Of a DNA stretch of 64,000 bases, positions 18,127 to 26,919 are shown one piece after another. The position numbers and the translations under genes are program-made. Each line of letters opens with the position of its first letter. Position 1 is the stretch's first letter. The DNA is from Erwinia sp. E602. Its GTDB lineage: Bacteria; Pseudomonadota; Gammaproteobacteria; Enterobacterales; Enterobacteriaceae. The notes below the pieces were generated by a model. The model searched no databases and had not been told where the DNA came from. It was given only the letters and a program-made list of their open reading frames with translations. The DNA lies in the NCBI RefSeq assembly GCF_018141005.1, contig NZ_CP046581.1:124001-188000 (forward strand), read 5' to 3'.

Positions 18127-18324
18127 TCAGCCCCCCTGCATCGGTGACAGGACTTCCAGCTCGCAGCCCTCGTGCAGGATCTGCTGAGCATACTGCGCGC
18201 GCGGGATAAACTGGCCGTTAAGGGCGCTGGCCACGCAACTGGCGTCGATCTGCTGCTCCGCCAGCAGCGCGGCCAGCGTGGTGGCGGCGGTGTCGATCCG
18301 CTGTCCGTTGAGTTGAATTTTCAT
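18127..18324 (-). CDS. thiS: ThiS: sulfur carrier protein
   Basis: A 65-residue ubiquitin-like carrier ending in Gly-Gly, which ThiF activates and which gives its sulfur to ThiG. The segments MKIQLNG and FIPRAQY are typical. It overlaps thiO by 4 bases and precedes thiG by 3. Length and ending match the family exactly. Confidence 0.95.
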   Translation of the reverse strand: MKIQLNGQRIDTAATTLAALLAEQQIDASCVASALNGQFIPRAQYAQQILHEGCELEVLSPMQGG

Positions 18325-19253
18325 AACAGGTTGTCCTGGGTAAGGTGTTGCATCAGTTTCTCCGCCATTACCGGCGCGAGCAGAAAACCGTGGCGATACA
18401 TGCCGTTGACGTACCAGCGGCCGTTAAGGTGACGAATGGCGGGAACGTTATCCGGCCATGACGGGCGCAGGCCGGTGCCGCTTTCGATAATCCGCGCCTC
18501 GGCCAGCGCCGGGTGGATAGCCCAGGCGGCGCTGAGCAGCTCCATCATCGCGCGGGCGCTGATCGGACTGGCGTCATCGCTCTCTACCATGGTGGCACCG
18601 AGCATAAAGTGGCCGCTGGCGCGTGGGACCAGATAGCAGGGAAAACGCGGGTGCAGCAGGCGCACCGGGCGCGACAGCTGCAGCTCCTGCGTCTGCAGGA
18701 TCAGCATTTCACCGCGCACGCCGCGCAGGCCTGCTAACGCGTCGGCGGCGTGAATGCCGCGGCAGTCGATCACCCGGCCGGTGGGGCCGCCGCTGTGAAA
18801 CGCCACGCCGGACCGCTGCAGCCTGTCGCGCAGCTGGTTCATGGCGTCACGCGGATTAAGGTGAGCCTCACCGGCGAAGAACAGACCGCGGGCAAACCGC
18901 CCCTGAAGATGGGGTTCCAGTTCGCCGGGATCGACCCACTGATGCGCGTGGGTGACGCGGGCAAAGCGGTTCAGATCCGGCGCGTCGCGCGGCGGGGCCA
19001 CCACCAGCGTGCCCTGATGCTGCACGCCGTCGACGCGCGCCGCCCACCAGGGGGCCGAGCGCTGGCCGAGTTCGGTCACCTCATCGGGGGCGCTTTCGCC
19101 CTCGCACCAGGGCGCGAGCATGCCGCCGGCCCAGTGCGACGCCGGACGCCGGGACTCATCGACGATCACCTCAACCGACTGGCCGCGTTCGGCCAGCGCG
19201 GTGGCGACGCACAGCCCGCTGACGCCGTCGCCGATAACCGACCAGCGGCTCAT
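18321..19253 (-). CDS. thiO: ThiO: glycine oxidase (FAD)
   Basis: Oxidises glycine to dehydroglycine using oxygen, the alternative to radical-SAM ThiH. The 310-residue protein starts with a Rossmann FAD motif (VIGDGVSGLCVATALAERG). AGGMLAPWCEGE and the C-terminal ESGTGLRPSWPDN and GMYRHGFLLAP are glycine oxidase features. The first two glycine positions read GDGVSG, slightly unlike GGGIIG. The ATG at 19253 starts the FAD motif; the longer frame adds nothing recognisable. It is the first gene of thiOSGF, with a riboswitch upstream. Using ThiO makes this route oxygen-dependent. Confidence 0.92.
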   Translation of the reverse strand: MSRWSVIGDGVSGLCVATALAERGQSVEVIVDESRRPASHWAGGMLAPWCEGESAPDEVTELGQRSAPWWAARVDGVQHQGTLVVAPPRDAPDLNRFARVTHAHQWVDPGELEPHLQGRFARGLFFAGEAHLNPRDAMNQLRDRLQRSGVAFHSGGPTGRVIDCRGIHAADALAGLRGVRGEMLILQTQELQLSRPVRLLHPRFPCYLVPRASGHFMLGATMVESDDASPISARAMMELLSAAWAIHPALAEARIIESGTGLRPSWPDNVPAIRHLNGRWYVNGMYRHGFLLAPVMAEKLMQHLTQDNLL

Positions 19254-19410
19254 GGCGCAGGCGTCCGTAAAGGAACAGATGCAGGATAAATTACAGAAGA
19301 ATTCACGTTGGCCTCGTTTAAAAGAGGACCCGTGATAAGGCAGGGAGAGTACGCGCGGGCAGGCGAAGTTGACCAGCGCATCAGGTTGCTCTGCGGGGCA
19401 AAGCAACGCG
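19254..19410 (-). other. Leader between TPP riboswitch and thiO
   Basis: A 157-base untranslated stretch. It contains an inverted repeat, GTTGCT (19385-19390) and AGCAAC (19402-19407), right after the aptamer in the message. No T tract follows, so it may be part of an expression platform acting on translation or of a longer alternative fold. Confidence 0.4.
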
Positions 19411-19508
19411 TCTTCCTACGCCAGTATCAACTGGGTCAGGTTCTAAGGGTCGCCGGGCCGCGATAATCGCTACCAGCCTCTCAGTCTCTCTGGCGAGACT
19501 CCCCTGAC
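19411..19508 (-). ncRNA. TPP riboswitch (THI element)
   Basis: Read on the minus strand, the sequence has the conserved THI pieces in order: GGGGAGTC, CTGAGAGG, GACCCTTAGAACCTGA, then TGATACTGGCGTAGGAAG. These form the pyrimidine- and pyrophosphate-sensing arms. It precedes thiOSGF and should lower its expression when thiamine pyrophosphate is plentiful. Confidence 0.95.
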
Positions 19509-19660
19509 GGTTCTATTTGTATTTTATCTGCTGCCGCGCCGTCAAGCACGATGTCAGATTTTGCTGCCGCGGATACGGCCTGAAACGTTACCGGCCGATC
19601 GATATGCTCAGCCGCGATGGCTGTTCCGGGCGGCGGACCGCAGTAGCACGTTCATGCGCC

Positions 19661-20398
19661 TTACGCCGCGCGGCGTTCCGGGCCAGACTGCTGTTGCCGA
19701 CGCCGGGCAATCTGCTCCGCGTGCTGCAGCACCTCCTGCAGGTCATCTTCATCGATGTCCAGCAGCTCACCGGCCAGCAGCGCTTCGTGCAGATCGGCGC
19801 GGGTAATGGAGACGTTCACCACCACCGGCGCGGGTCTGGCTTCCGCAGCGGCCAGCGGATGCGGATAACGGCGGCCGGCCAGGTTGTTAAATACAATCGC
19901 CAGCAGCGCCAGCGACAGCGAGTTGAGCAGGATCGGGGTAAGGACATAACCGTAGCCCAGCTGATGGATCGCCGGCCCGCCGATCACCGCGGTCAGCGCC
20001 ACCGCGCCGCCCGGCGGATGCAGGCAACGCAGCTTAAACATCAGGACGATCGCCAGCGCGGCGGCCACGCCGCAGGCCAGTGCCGGCATGGCGATCCACT
20101 GGCCGACGGTCACGCCAACCAGCGCGCAGAGCACGTTACCGCCCACCACCGACCACGGCTGCGCCAGCGGGCTGTTTGGCACGCCAAACAGCAGCACCGC
20201 GGACGCGCCCATGGGGGCGACAAACCACAGGTTCACTTCGCCGAGCAGCCAGTGGCTGAACAGGCTGGTGATCGCCAGGCCGATACCTGCGCCGAGGCTG
20301 GCGAGGAGCATCTGTTTGCGGGCCACGGCCAGCGGGTGTGGCCAGAAGCGGCCAAGGAAAAGGCGTAGCTGCGCAGGCAGCGTGGAGGTGCGATTCAT
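19661..20398 (-). CDS. HPP family membrane protein
   Basis: A 245-residue protein with about five hydrophobic segments and the diagnostic motif CLHPPGGAVAL near residue 130. Other HPP proteins have been linked to nitrite transport in chloroplasts and cyanobacteria; bacterial roles are mostly unknown. After the membrane part comes a soluble tail with acidic stretches (LLDIDEDDLQEVL). It lies downstream of the CobW-type gene on the same strand with 145 bases between. Nothing else shows its substrate. Confidence 0.85.
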   Translation of the reverse strand: MNRTSTLPAQLRLFLGRFWPHPLAVARKQMLLASLGAGIGLAITSLFSHWLLGEVNLWFVAPMGASAVLLFGVPNSPLAQPWSVVGGNVLCALVGVTVGQWIAMPALACGVAAALAIVLMFKLRCLHPPGGAVALTAVIGGPAIHQLGYGYVLTPILLNSLSLALLAIVFNNLAGRRYPHPLAAAEARPAPVVVNVSITRADLHEALLAGELLDIDEDDLQEVLQHAEQIARRRQQQSGPERRAA

Positions 20399-20543
20399 TT
20401 TGCAGGCGTCCGGTCATAGGAAATTCTTATTGTTTAGCGCGCTGATTCTCGCCGATCCTCCGCGCTGAAACAACCCGCCATCGTCAGAAGCGCAGCGGGA
20501 ACAGAGACTGGCGAGGTGCCGAACGCCCGCCGTGTGAATTCGG

Positions 20544-21761
20544 TTACCACTCCGGCACCGGGTCGCTGAAGAACTGCCAGCCCTGCGGCCCCAGCGCCAT
20601 CTCATTATCGGTCAGCAGCGCGGCGTCGAGCTGACGCCGCAGCGCCGCCTCATCCATCTGCATACCGATAAACACCAGCTCCTGGCGCGCGTCGCCGCTG
20701 CCCTGCTGCCAGTTTTGCATAATCGACAGCCGCAGATCCTCATCCTCAGGCCAGCGTTCAGGCGGTACCGCCGCCCACCAGCGGCCGGCCAGCCCCTGAT
20801 GCGAGACGCCGCCCGCCTGTGACCAGTTACCGGCAAAATCGGGGCGTGAAGCCAGCCAGAAAAAGCCTTTTGAGCGCACGATACCCGGCAGCTCGCCGCT
20901 GAAAAATTCCCAGAAGCGCTGCGGATGGAACGGCCGGCGCGCGCGCCAGACAAAGTGGCTGATGCCGTACTCCTCGGTTTCCGGCACGTGGCTGCCGCGC
21001 AGCTCCTGCAGCCAGCCCGGCGCTTCGGCGGCGGCGTCAAAGTCAAACAGGCCGGTATTCAGCACTTTCTCCAGCGCTATCTGCCCAAAACGCGCCACTT
21101 CAATGCGCGCGCGCGGGTTAAGGCTGCGCAGGATCGCCACCAGCTGGCCGCGCTGCTGTTCGTCAATCAGGTCGGTTTTGTTCAGCACCAGCACGTCGCA
21201 GAACTCGATCTGGTCGATCAGCAGGTCCACCACCGAACGCCGATCCTGTTCGCCCAGCGACTCCCCGCGCTGCTGCAGGCTGTCGCGCGACCGGTAGTCG
21301 CGCAGGAAGTTGTAGCCGTCGACCACCGTCACCAGGGTATCCAGCCGGGCCACCGCCGACAGGCTCTCTCCATTTTCCTCTTCGAAGGTGAAGGTTTCCG
21401 CCACCGGCAGCGGCTCGGAGATGCCGGTGGACTCAATCACCAGCTGGTCAAAGCGCCCTTCCCGCGCCAGCCGGCTGACTTCGAGCAGCAGATCCTCACG
21501 CAGGGTGCAGCAGATACAGCCGTTGCTCATCTCGACCAGCTTCTCGTCGGTGCGCGACAGGTCGGCTCCGCCGTCGCGCACCAGCGCCGCGTCAATGTTC
21601 ACCTCCGACATATCGTTAACGATCACCGCCACCCGGCGGCCTTCGCGGTTGTGCAGGATATGGTTAAGCAGGGTGGTTTTCCCGGCACCGAGAAAACCGG
21701 ACAGCACGGTGACCGGCAGGCGCGCATCGCGTGGCAGAGGGGTTAAGTATTCAGCGTTCAT
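20544..21761 (-). CDS. CobW/COG0523 family GTPase (zinc metallochaperone type)
   Basis: A 405-residue G3E GTPase. The P-loop GFLGAGKTT is at 22-30, and the metal-binding CxCC is Cys82, Cys84 and Cys85 in [16 protein letters not shown] is the guanine-specificity motif. The C-terminal CobW domain (from about 260) has [15 protein letters not shown] and [11 protein letters not shown], ending in PVPEW. It resembles YjiA/ZigA/YciC proteins that supply zinc to client enzymes under shortage rather than cobalamin CobW. A Zur-like palindrome 62 bases upstream supports zinc control. No Zur-type paralogue enzyme is adjacent. Confidence 0.9.
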   Translation of the reverse strand: MNAEYLTPLPRDARLPVTVLSGFLGAGKTTLLNHILHNREGRRVAVIVNDMSEVNIDAALVRDGGADLSRTDEKLVEMSNGCICCTLREDLLLEVSRLAREGRFDQLVIESTGISEPLPVAETFTFEEENGESLSAVARLDTLVTVVDGYNFLRDYRSRDSLQQRGESLGEQDRRSVVDLLIDQIEFCDVLVLNKTDLIDEQQRGQLVAILRSLNPRARIEVARFGQIALEKVLNTGLFDFDAAAEAPGWLQELRGSHVPETEEYGISHFVWRARRPFHPQRFWEFFSGELPGIVRSKGFFWLASRPDFAGNWSQAGGVSHQGLAGRWWAAVPPERWPEDEDLRLSIMQNWQQGSGDARQELVFIGMQMDEAALRRQLDAALLTDNEMALGPQGWQFFSDPVPEW

Positions 21762-21822
21762 CAGTTCCTCACAGCGTAACAGACTGGCATTAGCGAGGCG
21801 GCACGCTGCCCCTCGCCATTAT

Positions 21823-21842
21823 TGTTACGTTATAACATAACA
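21823..21842. promoter_or_regulatory. Zur-like operator
   Basis: TGTTACGTTATAACATAACA is a palindrome with one mismatched pair. It resembles the enterobacterial Zur motif built around GTTATA-n-TATAAC. It lies 62 bases upstream of the CobW-type gene, in promoter position. Confidence 0.7.
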
Positions 21843-21919
21843 ATAGTGATTGTCACCTTCTCTTTTCTGTGGACATCAGGTGCAATTTTCACCGCCCGGC
21901 GAGGGTGAAATTATTTTTA

Positions 21920-21937
21920 ATTGAATGCTCAATCAAT
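21920..21937. promoter_or_regulatory. BetI-like operator upstream of betT
   Basis: ATTGAATGCTCAATCAAT contains arms ATTGA and TCAAT around ATGC. It resembles BetI sites of choline genes as I recall them (TTGAACGTTCAAT type). It lies 220 bases before betT. No betI gene is in the window. Confidence 0.45.
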
Positions 21938-22155
21938 AAAAACTATGATCGGGGACACTTTTTAACAGAAAAAATGTTACCGGGGAGCAATTACTGAAAA
22001 ATTAACTACGCTATTTCCATCACATAGCGACCTCACCTGATGCCTCGTCAAGTGTAATTAGCGGATAGTCGGCGGAAGTCACCCAGTATGCGCTAATGCA
22101 CGCTTCGCAGAGCAAACGTCAGGTCAGTTATTCGTTCTCATTTTGCGGAGACCTT

Positions 22156-24195
22156 ATGCCAGATATTGACATGCCAGAGAAAGCTCAGCAGGACCGTATC
22201 AACCCGGTGGTGTTCTACACCTCCGCCGCGCTGATCCTGCTGTTCTCACTGACCACCATCCTGTTTACCGATTTTTCCGACAACCTGATCAATCACGCGC
22301 TCGACTGGGTATCCAACACCTTTGGCTGGTACTACCTGCTGGCGGCCACCCTCTACATCGTGTTTGTGGTGTTTATGGCCTGCTCGCGCTTCGGTTCGAT
22401 CAAGCTCGGGCCGGAGCAGTCGAAGCCGGAGTTCAGCCTGATGAGCTGGTCGGCGATGCTGTTCGCCGCCGGCATCGGCATCGACCTGATGTTCTTCTCG
22501 GTGGCCGAACCGGTCACCCAGTATATGATGCCGCCGGAGGGCGCGGGGCAAACCCATGAGGCCGCACGCCAGGCGATGGTGTGGACGCTGTTCCACTACG
22601 GGCTGACCGGCTGGTCGATGTACGCGCTGATGGGCATCGCGCTCGGTTACTTCAGCTACCGCTACGGGCTGCCGCTGACCATCCGTTCGGCGCTCTATCC
22701 GATCTTCGGTAAACGCATTAACGGCCCGATCGGCCACACCGTGGACATCGCCGCGGTGATCGGCACCATCTTCGGCATCGCCACCACCCTCGGCATCGGC
22801 GTGGTGCAGCTGAACTACGGTCTCAACGTGCTGTTTGATATCCCGGAGGGGCTGACCGTGCAGAGTGCGCTGATCGTGCTGTCGGTGGTCATGGCGACCA
22901 TTTCCGTCACCTCCGGCGTTAATAAGGGCATCCGTTTCCTGTCGGAACTCAACGTGCTGCTGGCCTTTGGCCTGATCCTGTTTGTACTGTTCGTCGGCGA
23001 TACCGGCTTCCTGCTTAACGCGCTGGTGCTGAACGTCGGGGACTATATCAACCGCTTTATGGGGATGACGCTGAACAGCTTCGCCTTTGACCCGCAGACC
23101 GAGTGGATGAACAACTGGACGCTGTTCTTCTGGGCGTGGTGGGTTGCCTGGTCGCCGTTTGTCGGCCTGTTCCTCGCCCGTATCTCACGCGGCCGCACCA
23201 TCCGCCAGTTTGTACTGGGCACGCTGACCATTCCGTTTATCTTCACCCTGCTGTGGCTGTCGATCTTCGGCAACAGCGCGCTGAACGAGATCATCCACGG
23301 CAACCTGGCGTTTGCCCAGGAGACGATGGCGCACCCGGAACGTGGCTTCTACAGCCTGCTGGCGCAGTACCCGGGCTTTACCTTCAGCGCCTCGGTCGCC
23401 ACCATTACCGGCCTGCTGTTTTACGTTACCTCGGCGGACTCCGGCTCGCTGGTGCTGGGCAACTTCACCGCCCGCCTCAGCGACATTAACAATGACGCTC
23501 CCAACTGGCTGCGCATCTTCTGGTCGGTGGCGATCGGCCTGCTGACCATGGGTATGCTGATGGTTAACGGCGTCAGCGCGCTGCAAAAAACCACGGTGAT
23601 CATGGGCCTGCCGTTCAGCTTTGTGATCTTCTTTGTGATGGCCGGGCTGTATAAATCGCTGCGGGTGGAAGATCACCGCCGCGCCAGCACCACGGTGAAT
23701 ATGCCGCCGGTGCCGGTATCACGCGACGATCGCCTCAACTGGAAGCAGCGTATTTCCCGCGTGATGAACTATCCGGGTTCCACGCACACCAAAAAGATGC
23801 TGGATGAAGTGTGCCGCCCGGCAATGGAAGAGGTAGGGCGTGAGCTGGAGCGCCGCGGCGCCCAGGTGCAGGTCAGCGAACTGCCGCCGCAGGAAGATGA
23901 GCGCCTGAATCATCTGGAGCTGACGGTCAGCCTCGGCGATGAGCAGAGCTTCATCTACCAGATCTGGCCGCAGCGTTACTCGGTGCCGGCGTTCACCTAT
24001 CGCGCCCGCCGCGGCAAGTCGGACTACTTCCGCCTGGAGACCTTCCTGCTGGAGGGCACCCAGGGCAACGACCTGATGGACTACACGCGCGAGCAGATCA
24101 TTAACGACATCCTCGACCAGTACGAGCGTCATCTGACCTTCCTGCACATCCACCGCGAGGCGCCGGGCAGCACCATGCCGTTCCCGGAGAGCTGA
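22156..24195 (+). CDS. betT: BetT: high-affinity choline transporter (BCCT family)
   Basis: Imports choline with protons as the source of the osmoprotectant glycine betaine. The 679-residue length matches E. coli BetT (677). About 12 membrane segments include the BCCT signature FFWAWWVAWSPFVGLF, and the sequence follows E. coli BetT closely (INPVVFYTSAALILLFSL, KLGPEQSKPEFSLMSW, TATSADSG-type Na/H region). The long cytoplasmic tail (from about 510, through FTYRARRGKS to HREAPGS) is the osmosensing extension seen in BetT. The ATG at 22156 has GGAGA upstream. The betaine synthesis genes betA, betB and betI are absent. Confidence 0.95.
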   Translation: MPDIDMPEKAQQDRINPVVFYTSAALILLFSLTTILFTDFSDNLINHALDWVSNTFGWYYLLAATLYIVFVVFMACSRFGSIKLGPEQSKPEFSLMSWSAMLFAAGIGIDLMFFSVAEPVTQYMMPPEGAGQTHEAARQAMVWTLFHYGLTGWSMYALMGIALGYFSYRYGLPLTIRSALYPIFGKRINGPIGHTVDIAAVIGTIFGIATTLGIGVVQLNYGLNVLFDIPEGLTVQSALIVLSVVMATISVTSGVNKGIRFLSELNVLLAFGLILFVLFVGDTGFLLNALVLNVGDYINRFMGMTLNSFAFDPQTEWMNNWTLFFWAWWVAWSPFVGLFLARISRGRTIRQFVLGTLTIPFIFTLLWLSIFGNSALNEIIHGNLAFAQETMAHPERGFYSLLAQYPGFTFSASVATITGLLFYVTSADSGSLVLGNFTARLSDINNDAPNWLRIFWSVAIGLLTMGMLMVNGVSALQKTTVIMGLPFSFVIFFVMAGLYKSLRVEDHRRASTTVNMPPVPVSRDDRLNWKQRISRVMNYPGSTHTKKMLDEVCRPAMEEVGRELERRGAQVQVSELPPQEDERLNHLELTVSLGDEQSFIYQIWPQRYSVPAFTYRARRGKSDYFRLETFLLEGTQGNDLMDYTREQIINDILDQYERHLTFLHIHREAPGSTMPFPES

Positions 24196-24218
24196 TCCTG
24201 CAGTAACGCCAGACCATC

Positions 24219-24245
24219 AACCAGGCCTCCGGGCCTGGTTTTTTT
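24219..24245 (+). terminator. Rho-independent terminator after betT
   Basis: Arms AACCAGGCC and GGGCCTGGTT with loop TCC, followed by seven T. It ends betT and lies 4 bases before the stop of the opposite EamA gene. Confidence 0.92.
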
Positions 24246-24249
24246 ATGA

Positions 24250-25134
24250 TCAGGCAAAGCGCTTCGCTCCGGCCACGCTGAGGATCACCAGCGCGGAGCA
24301 GACCAGCATACTCAGCGCCAGCGGTTCATGAAGCAGCAGCGCGGTCAGCAGCAGACCGAAGAACGGCTGCAGCAGCTGCAGCTGCCCCACCCCGGCAATG
24401 CCGCCCAGCGCCAGCCCGCGATACCAGAAAAAGAAGCCGATCAGCATACTGAACAGAGACACGTAGCCCAGGCCAAACCACGCCGGTGCGCTAACGGCGG
24501 CCAGACTGACGGGCCAGTTGGCGATGCCGATCGCGGCCATCAGCGGCAGCGACAGCAGCAGCGCCCAGCAGATCACCTGCCAGCCGCCCAGCCGCCGTGA
24601 CAAACCGGCCCCTTCCGCGTAGCCCAGCCCACACACCAGCACCGCCGCGATCATCAGCAGATCGCCGCCGATCGCGCCGCCCTGCCCGCTGCCGATCGCA
24701 AACCCGGCCACGGTGCCGCCGCCCAGCAGCGAAAACAGCCAGAAAGCGCGCTTAGGCCGCTCACCGCCGCGCAGCACGCCAAACAGCGCCGTGGCCAGCG
24801 GCAGCAGGCCGATAAATACCAGCGAGTGCCCGGCGCTGATGTGCTGCAGCGCCATGGCGGTCAGCAGCGGGAAACCGGCCACCACCCCGGCGGCAACGAT
24901 CAGCAGCGGCAGCAGATCGCTGCGCGTCGGTAGCCGCTGCCGCAGCAGCCACAACAGCCCCCCACCGAGCACGGCAGCAATGACCGCCCGCGCCGAGGTT
25001 AAAAACCACGGCGAAAAATCCATCACCGCCACCCGGGTGGCGGGCAGCGAACCGCTGAAAATAATCACGCCTGCCAGCCCGCTCCACCAGCCTGCCGTCG
25101 TGCGTTGCTGCGTCTGTTCCGTTGTTTGCTGCAT
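24250..25134 (-). CDS. EamA/DMT family exporter, paired with MocR regulator
   Basis: A 294-residue transporter of the drug/metabolite family with ten expected membrane helices in two EamA repeats. Family segments include GSLPATRVAVMDFSPWFL, GHSLVFIGLLPLATALFGV and, in the second half, YVSLFSMLIGFFFWYRGLALGG. Such proteins export amino acids or metabolites. AGAGGA lies before the ATG at 25134; the ATG at 25149 is less well placed. It diverges from a MocR-type regulator with an operator-like palindrome between, so it is probably the regulator's target. Confidence 0.88.
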   Translation of the reverse strand: MQQTTEQTQQRTTAGWWSGLAGVIIFSGSLPATRVAVMDFSPWFLTSARAVIAAVLGGGLLWLLRQRLPTRSDLLPLLIVAAGVVAGFPLLTAMALQHISAGHSLVFIGLLPLATALFGVLRGGERPKRAFWLFSLLGGGTVAGFAIGSGQGGAIGGDLLMIAAVLVCGLGYAEGAGLSRRLGGWQVICWALLLSLPLMAAIGIANWPVSLAAVSAPAWFGLGYVSLFSMLIGFFFWYRGLALGGIAGVGQLQLLQPFFGLLLTALLLHEPLALSMLVCSALVILSVAGAKRFA

Positions 25135-25236
25135 GGTTCCTCTGTGCATAGTTTCCCACCGTTAACGGCTTTAGCTTCGAACGATAGTAGGATGCGTGAC
25201 GAACAAGACGAAGATACAATGCAGTACAATTCTCCC

Positions 25237-25268
25237 GAACTGTATGGCTAACGCCAGCCATACAGTTC
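25237..25268. promoter_or_regulatory. Perfect palindrome between EamA exporter and MocR regulator
   Basis: Arms GAACTGTATGGCT (25237-25249) and AGCCATACAGTTC (25256-25268) are exact reverse complements around six bases. Just left, TACAAT appears twice (25215-25220 and 25225-25230). This is probably the operator through which the divergent genes are controlled; MocR-type proteins often bind direct repeats, so either element may matter. Confidence 0.7.
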
Positions 25269-25296
25269 AGTGTTCACAGTCACGGAACCCCCGTCA

Positions 25297-26694
25297 ATGA
25301 CCCGAACCGAAAGCCTGACCGACGATATTCGCCGTAAAATCAGCAGCGGTGCGCTGGCCGCCGGTGAGCGACTGCCGTCGATCCGCCGCTATGCCGCCCT
25401 GATGCAGGTTTCCCCTTCCACGGTAGTGGAAGCCTATGAACGGCTGGCGGCGGCCGGACTGATCCGCTCACGCCGGGGGGCGGGGTTTTACGTCAGCAGC
25501 AGTCAGCAGGCTCCCCGCAGCCTGGTGGAGAGCGCCACCCGGCTGCCGCCGGAGATCGACCCGTTCTGGGTGTCGCGCCAGTCGCTGGATGCCGGAGAAG
25601 AGGTGCTCAAGCCCGGCTGCGGCTGGTTGCCTGAAGACTGGATGCCCGCCGAAGCGCTGCGTAAAGGGCTGCGCCAGCTGGCGCGGTCGGACGCCAGCCT
25701 GCTGGTGGACTACGGCGGCACCCGAGGTGCACCGGCCCTGCGCCAGTGGCTGCAAAACCGTTTTGCCCGCGACGGGCTGAACGTGCCGCTGCAACAGATT
25801 ATGCTGACCGGCTCCGGCAGCCAGGCGCTGGATCTGATCTGCCGCTTTCTGCTGCGGCCGGGGGATACCGTGCTGGTTGATGACCCCTGCTACTTTAATT
25901 TTCAGACCCAGCTGCGGATCCATCAGGTGAAGATCGCCGGCGTCCCCTGGACCCCGACCGGGCCGGATATCACCGCCTTTGAGCAGGTTCTCGCCGCGGA
26001 ACGGCCGCGCCTGTATATCACCAACTCGGCGCTGCACAACCCGACCGGCGCCAGCCTGTCGCCGCAGACCGCCTGGCGGATGCTGCGCGCGGCCGAAGCC
26101 GAGGATCTGATCATCGTGGAAGATGATATTTTCGCTGATTTTGAGCCGGAGATGTCGGCGCGGCTGGCGATACCGGACGGGCTGGAGCGGGTGATCCGCA
26201 TGGGCAGCTTCTCCAAGACGCTTTCCGCCTCGGTGCGCTGCGGCTATATCGCCGCCCGCCAGCCGTGGATCGACGGGCTGGTGGATCTGCAGATTGCCTG
26301 CAATTTCGGTGGCCCCAGTCCGCTGACCACCGAACTGCTGGCCAGCGTGCTGGCGGGCGGCAGCTACCGCAAACACCTCGATGACGTCACCCGCCGGCTG
26401 GCGCGGGCGCAGCGCGAGGCGGTGGCGAGGCTGACCCGGAGCGGTCTGACGCCGTGGCTGATCCCACGCGGCGGTTTTTATCTCTGGTGCCGGCTGCCCG
26501 CCGGTATCGACTCCACCGCGCTGGCCCGCCGCTGCCGTGAGGAGAACGTGATCCTCGCGCCGGGCAACGTGTTCAGCGTCTCGCAGAGCGCCGGAAATTT
26601 CCTGCGCTTTAACGTGGCGCACCTCAGCGATCCGCGGGTATTCCAGGTACTGGAGCAGGCGATGCGGGAGCTGGCTGCCGGCAATCACCTCTGA
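25297..26694 (+). CDS. MocR/GntR family regulator with aminotransferase-like domain
   Basis: A 465-residue fusion. The GntR winged helix at 1-75 includes LPSIRRYAALMQVSPSTVVEAYERL and RRGAGFYV. The rest is a fold-type I aminotransferase: GGTRGAPALRQWL, the HNPTGASLSP segment, EDDIFADF, and SFSKTLSASVRCGY with the pyridoxal phosphate lysine. MocR proteins sense pyridoxal phosphate or amino acid adducts and regulate neighbours such as exporters. The ATG at 25297 starts MTRTES; a GTG at 25270 lies inside the palindrome. It resembles YdcR and PdxR; target likely the divergent EamA gene. Confidence 0.9.
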   Translation: MTRTESLTDDIRRKISSGALAAGERLPSIRRYAALMQVSPSTVVEAYERLAAAGLIRSRRGAGFYVSSSQQAPRSLVESATRLPPEIDPFWVSRQSLDAGEEVLKPGCGWLPEDWMPAEALRKGLRQLARSDASLLVDYGGTRGAPALRQWLQNRFARDGLNVPLQQIMLTGSGSQALDLICRFLLRPGDTVLVDDPCYFNFQTQLRIHQVKIAGVPWTPTGPDITAFEQVLAAERPRLYITNSALHNPTGASLSPQTAWRMLRAAEAEDLIIVEDDIFADFEPEMSARLAIPDGLERVIRMGSFSKTLSASVRCGYIAARQPWIDGLVDLQIACNFGGPSPLTTELLASVLAGGSYRKHLDDVTRRLARAQREAVARLTRSGLTPWLIPRGGFYLWCRLPAGIDSTALARRCREENVILAPGNVFSVSQSAGNFLRFNVAHLSDPRVFQVLEQAMRELAAGNHL

Positions 26695-26919
26695 GCCCAC
26701 GGGCAGTGCTTTTTTACCCGCGCGGGCGGATCGGCCACGCTTTATCTCTGCCAGCGGCATATGACCGCGCGCGGACCCCGTGAACGTCCGGGGTCATTAC
26801 CGCGCTAAACCACGGATTAAGCTTTTAACCGCGTATCCTTATCAGATATTCATCGTTCACAGTGTCGTAACAGCCAGCTAATAATCACGCCATTCTCACA
26901 CCCGTTAAGGTGGCACGTT

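Noticed and set aside
20544..21761. Cobalamin synthesis protein CobW
   Set aside because: No cobalamin genes nearby; CxCC and the Zur-like site point to a zinc chaperone.
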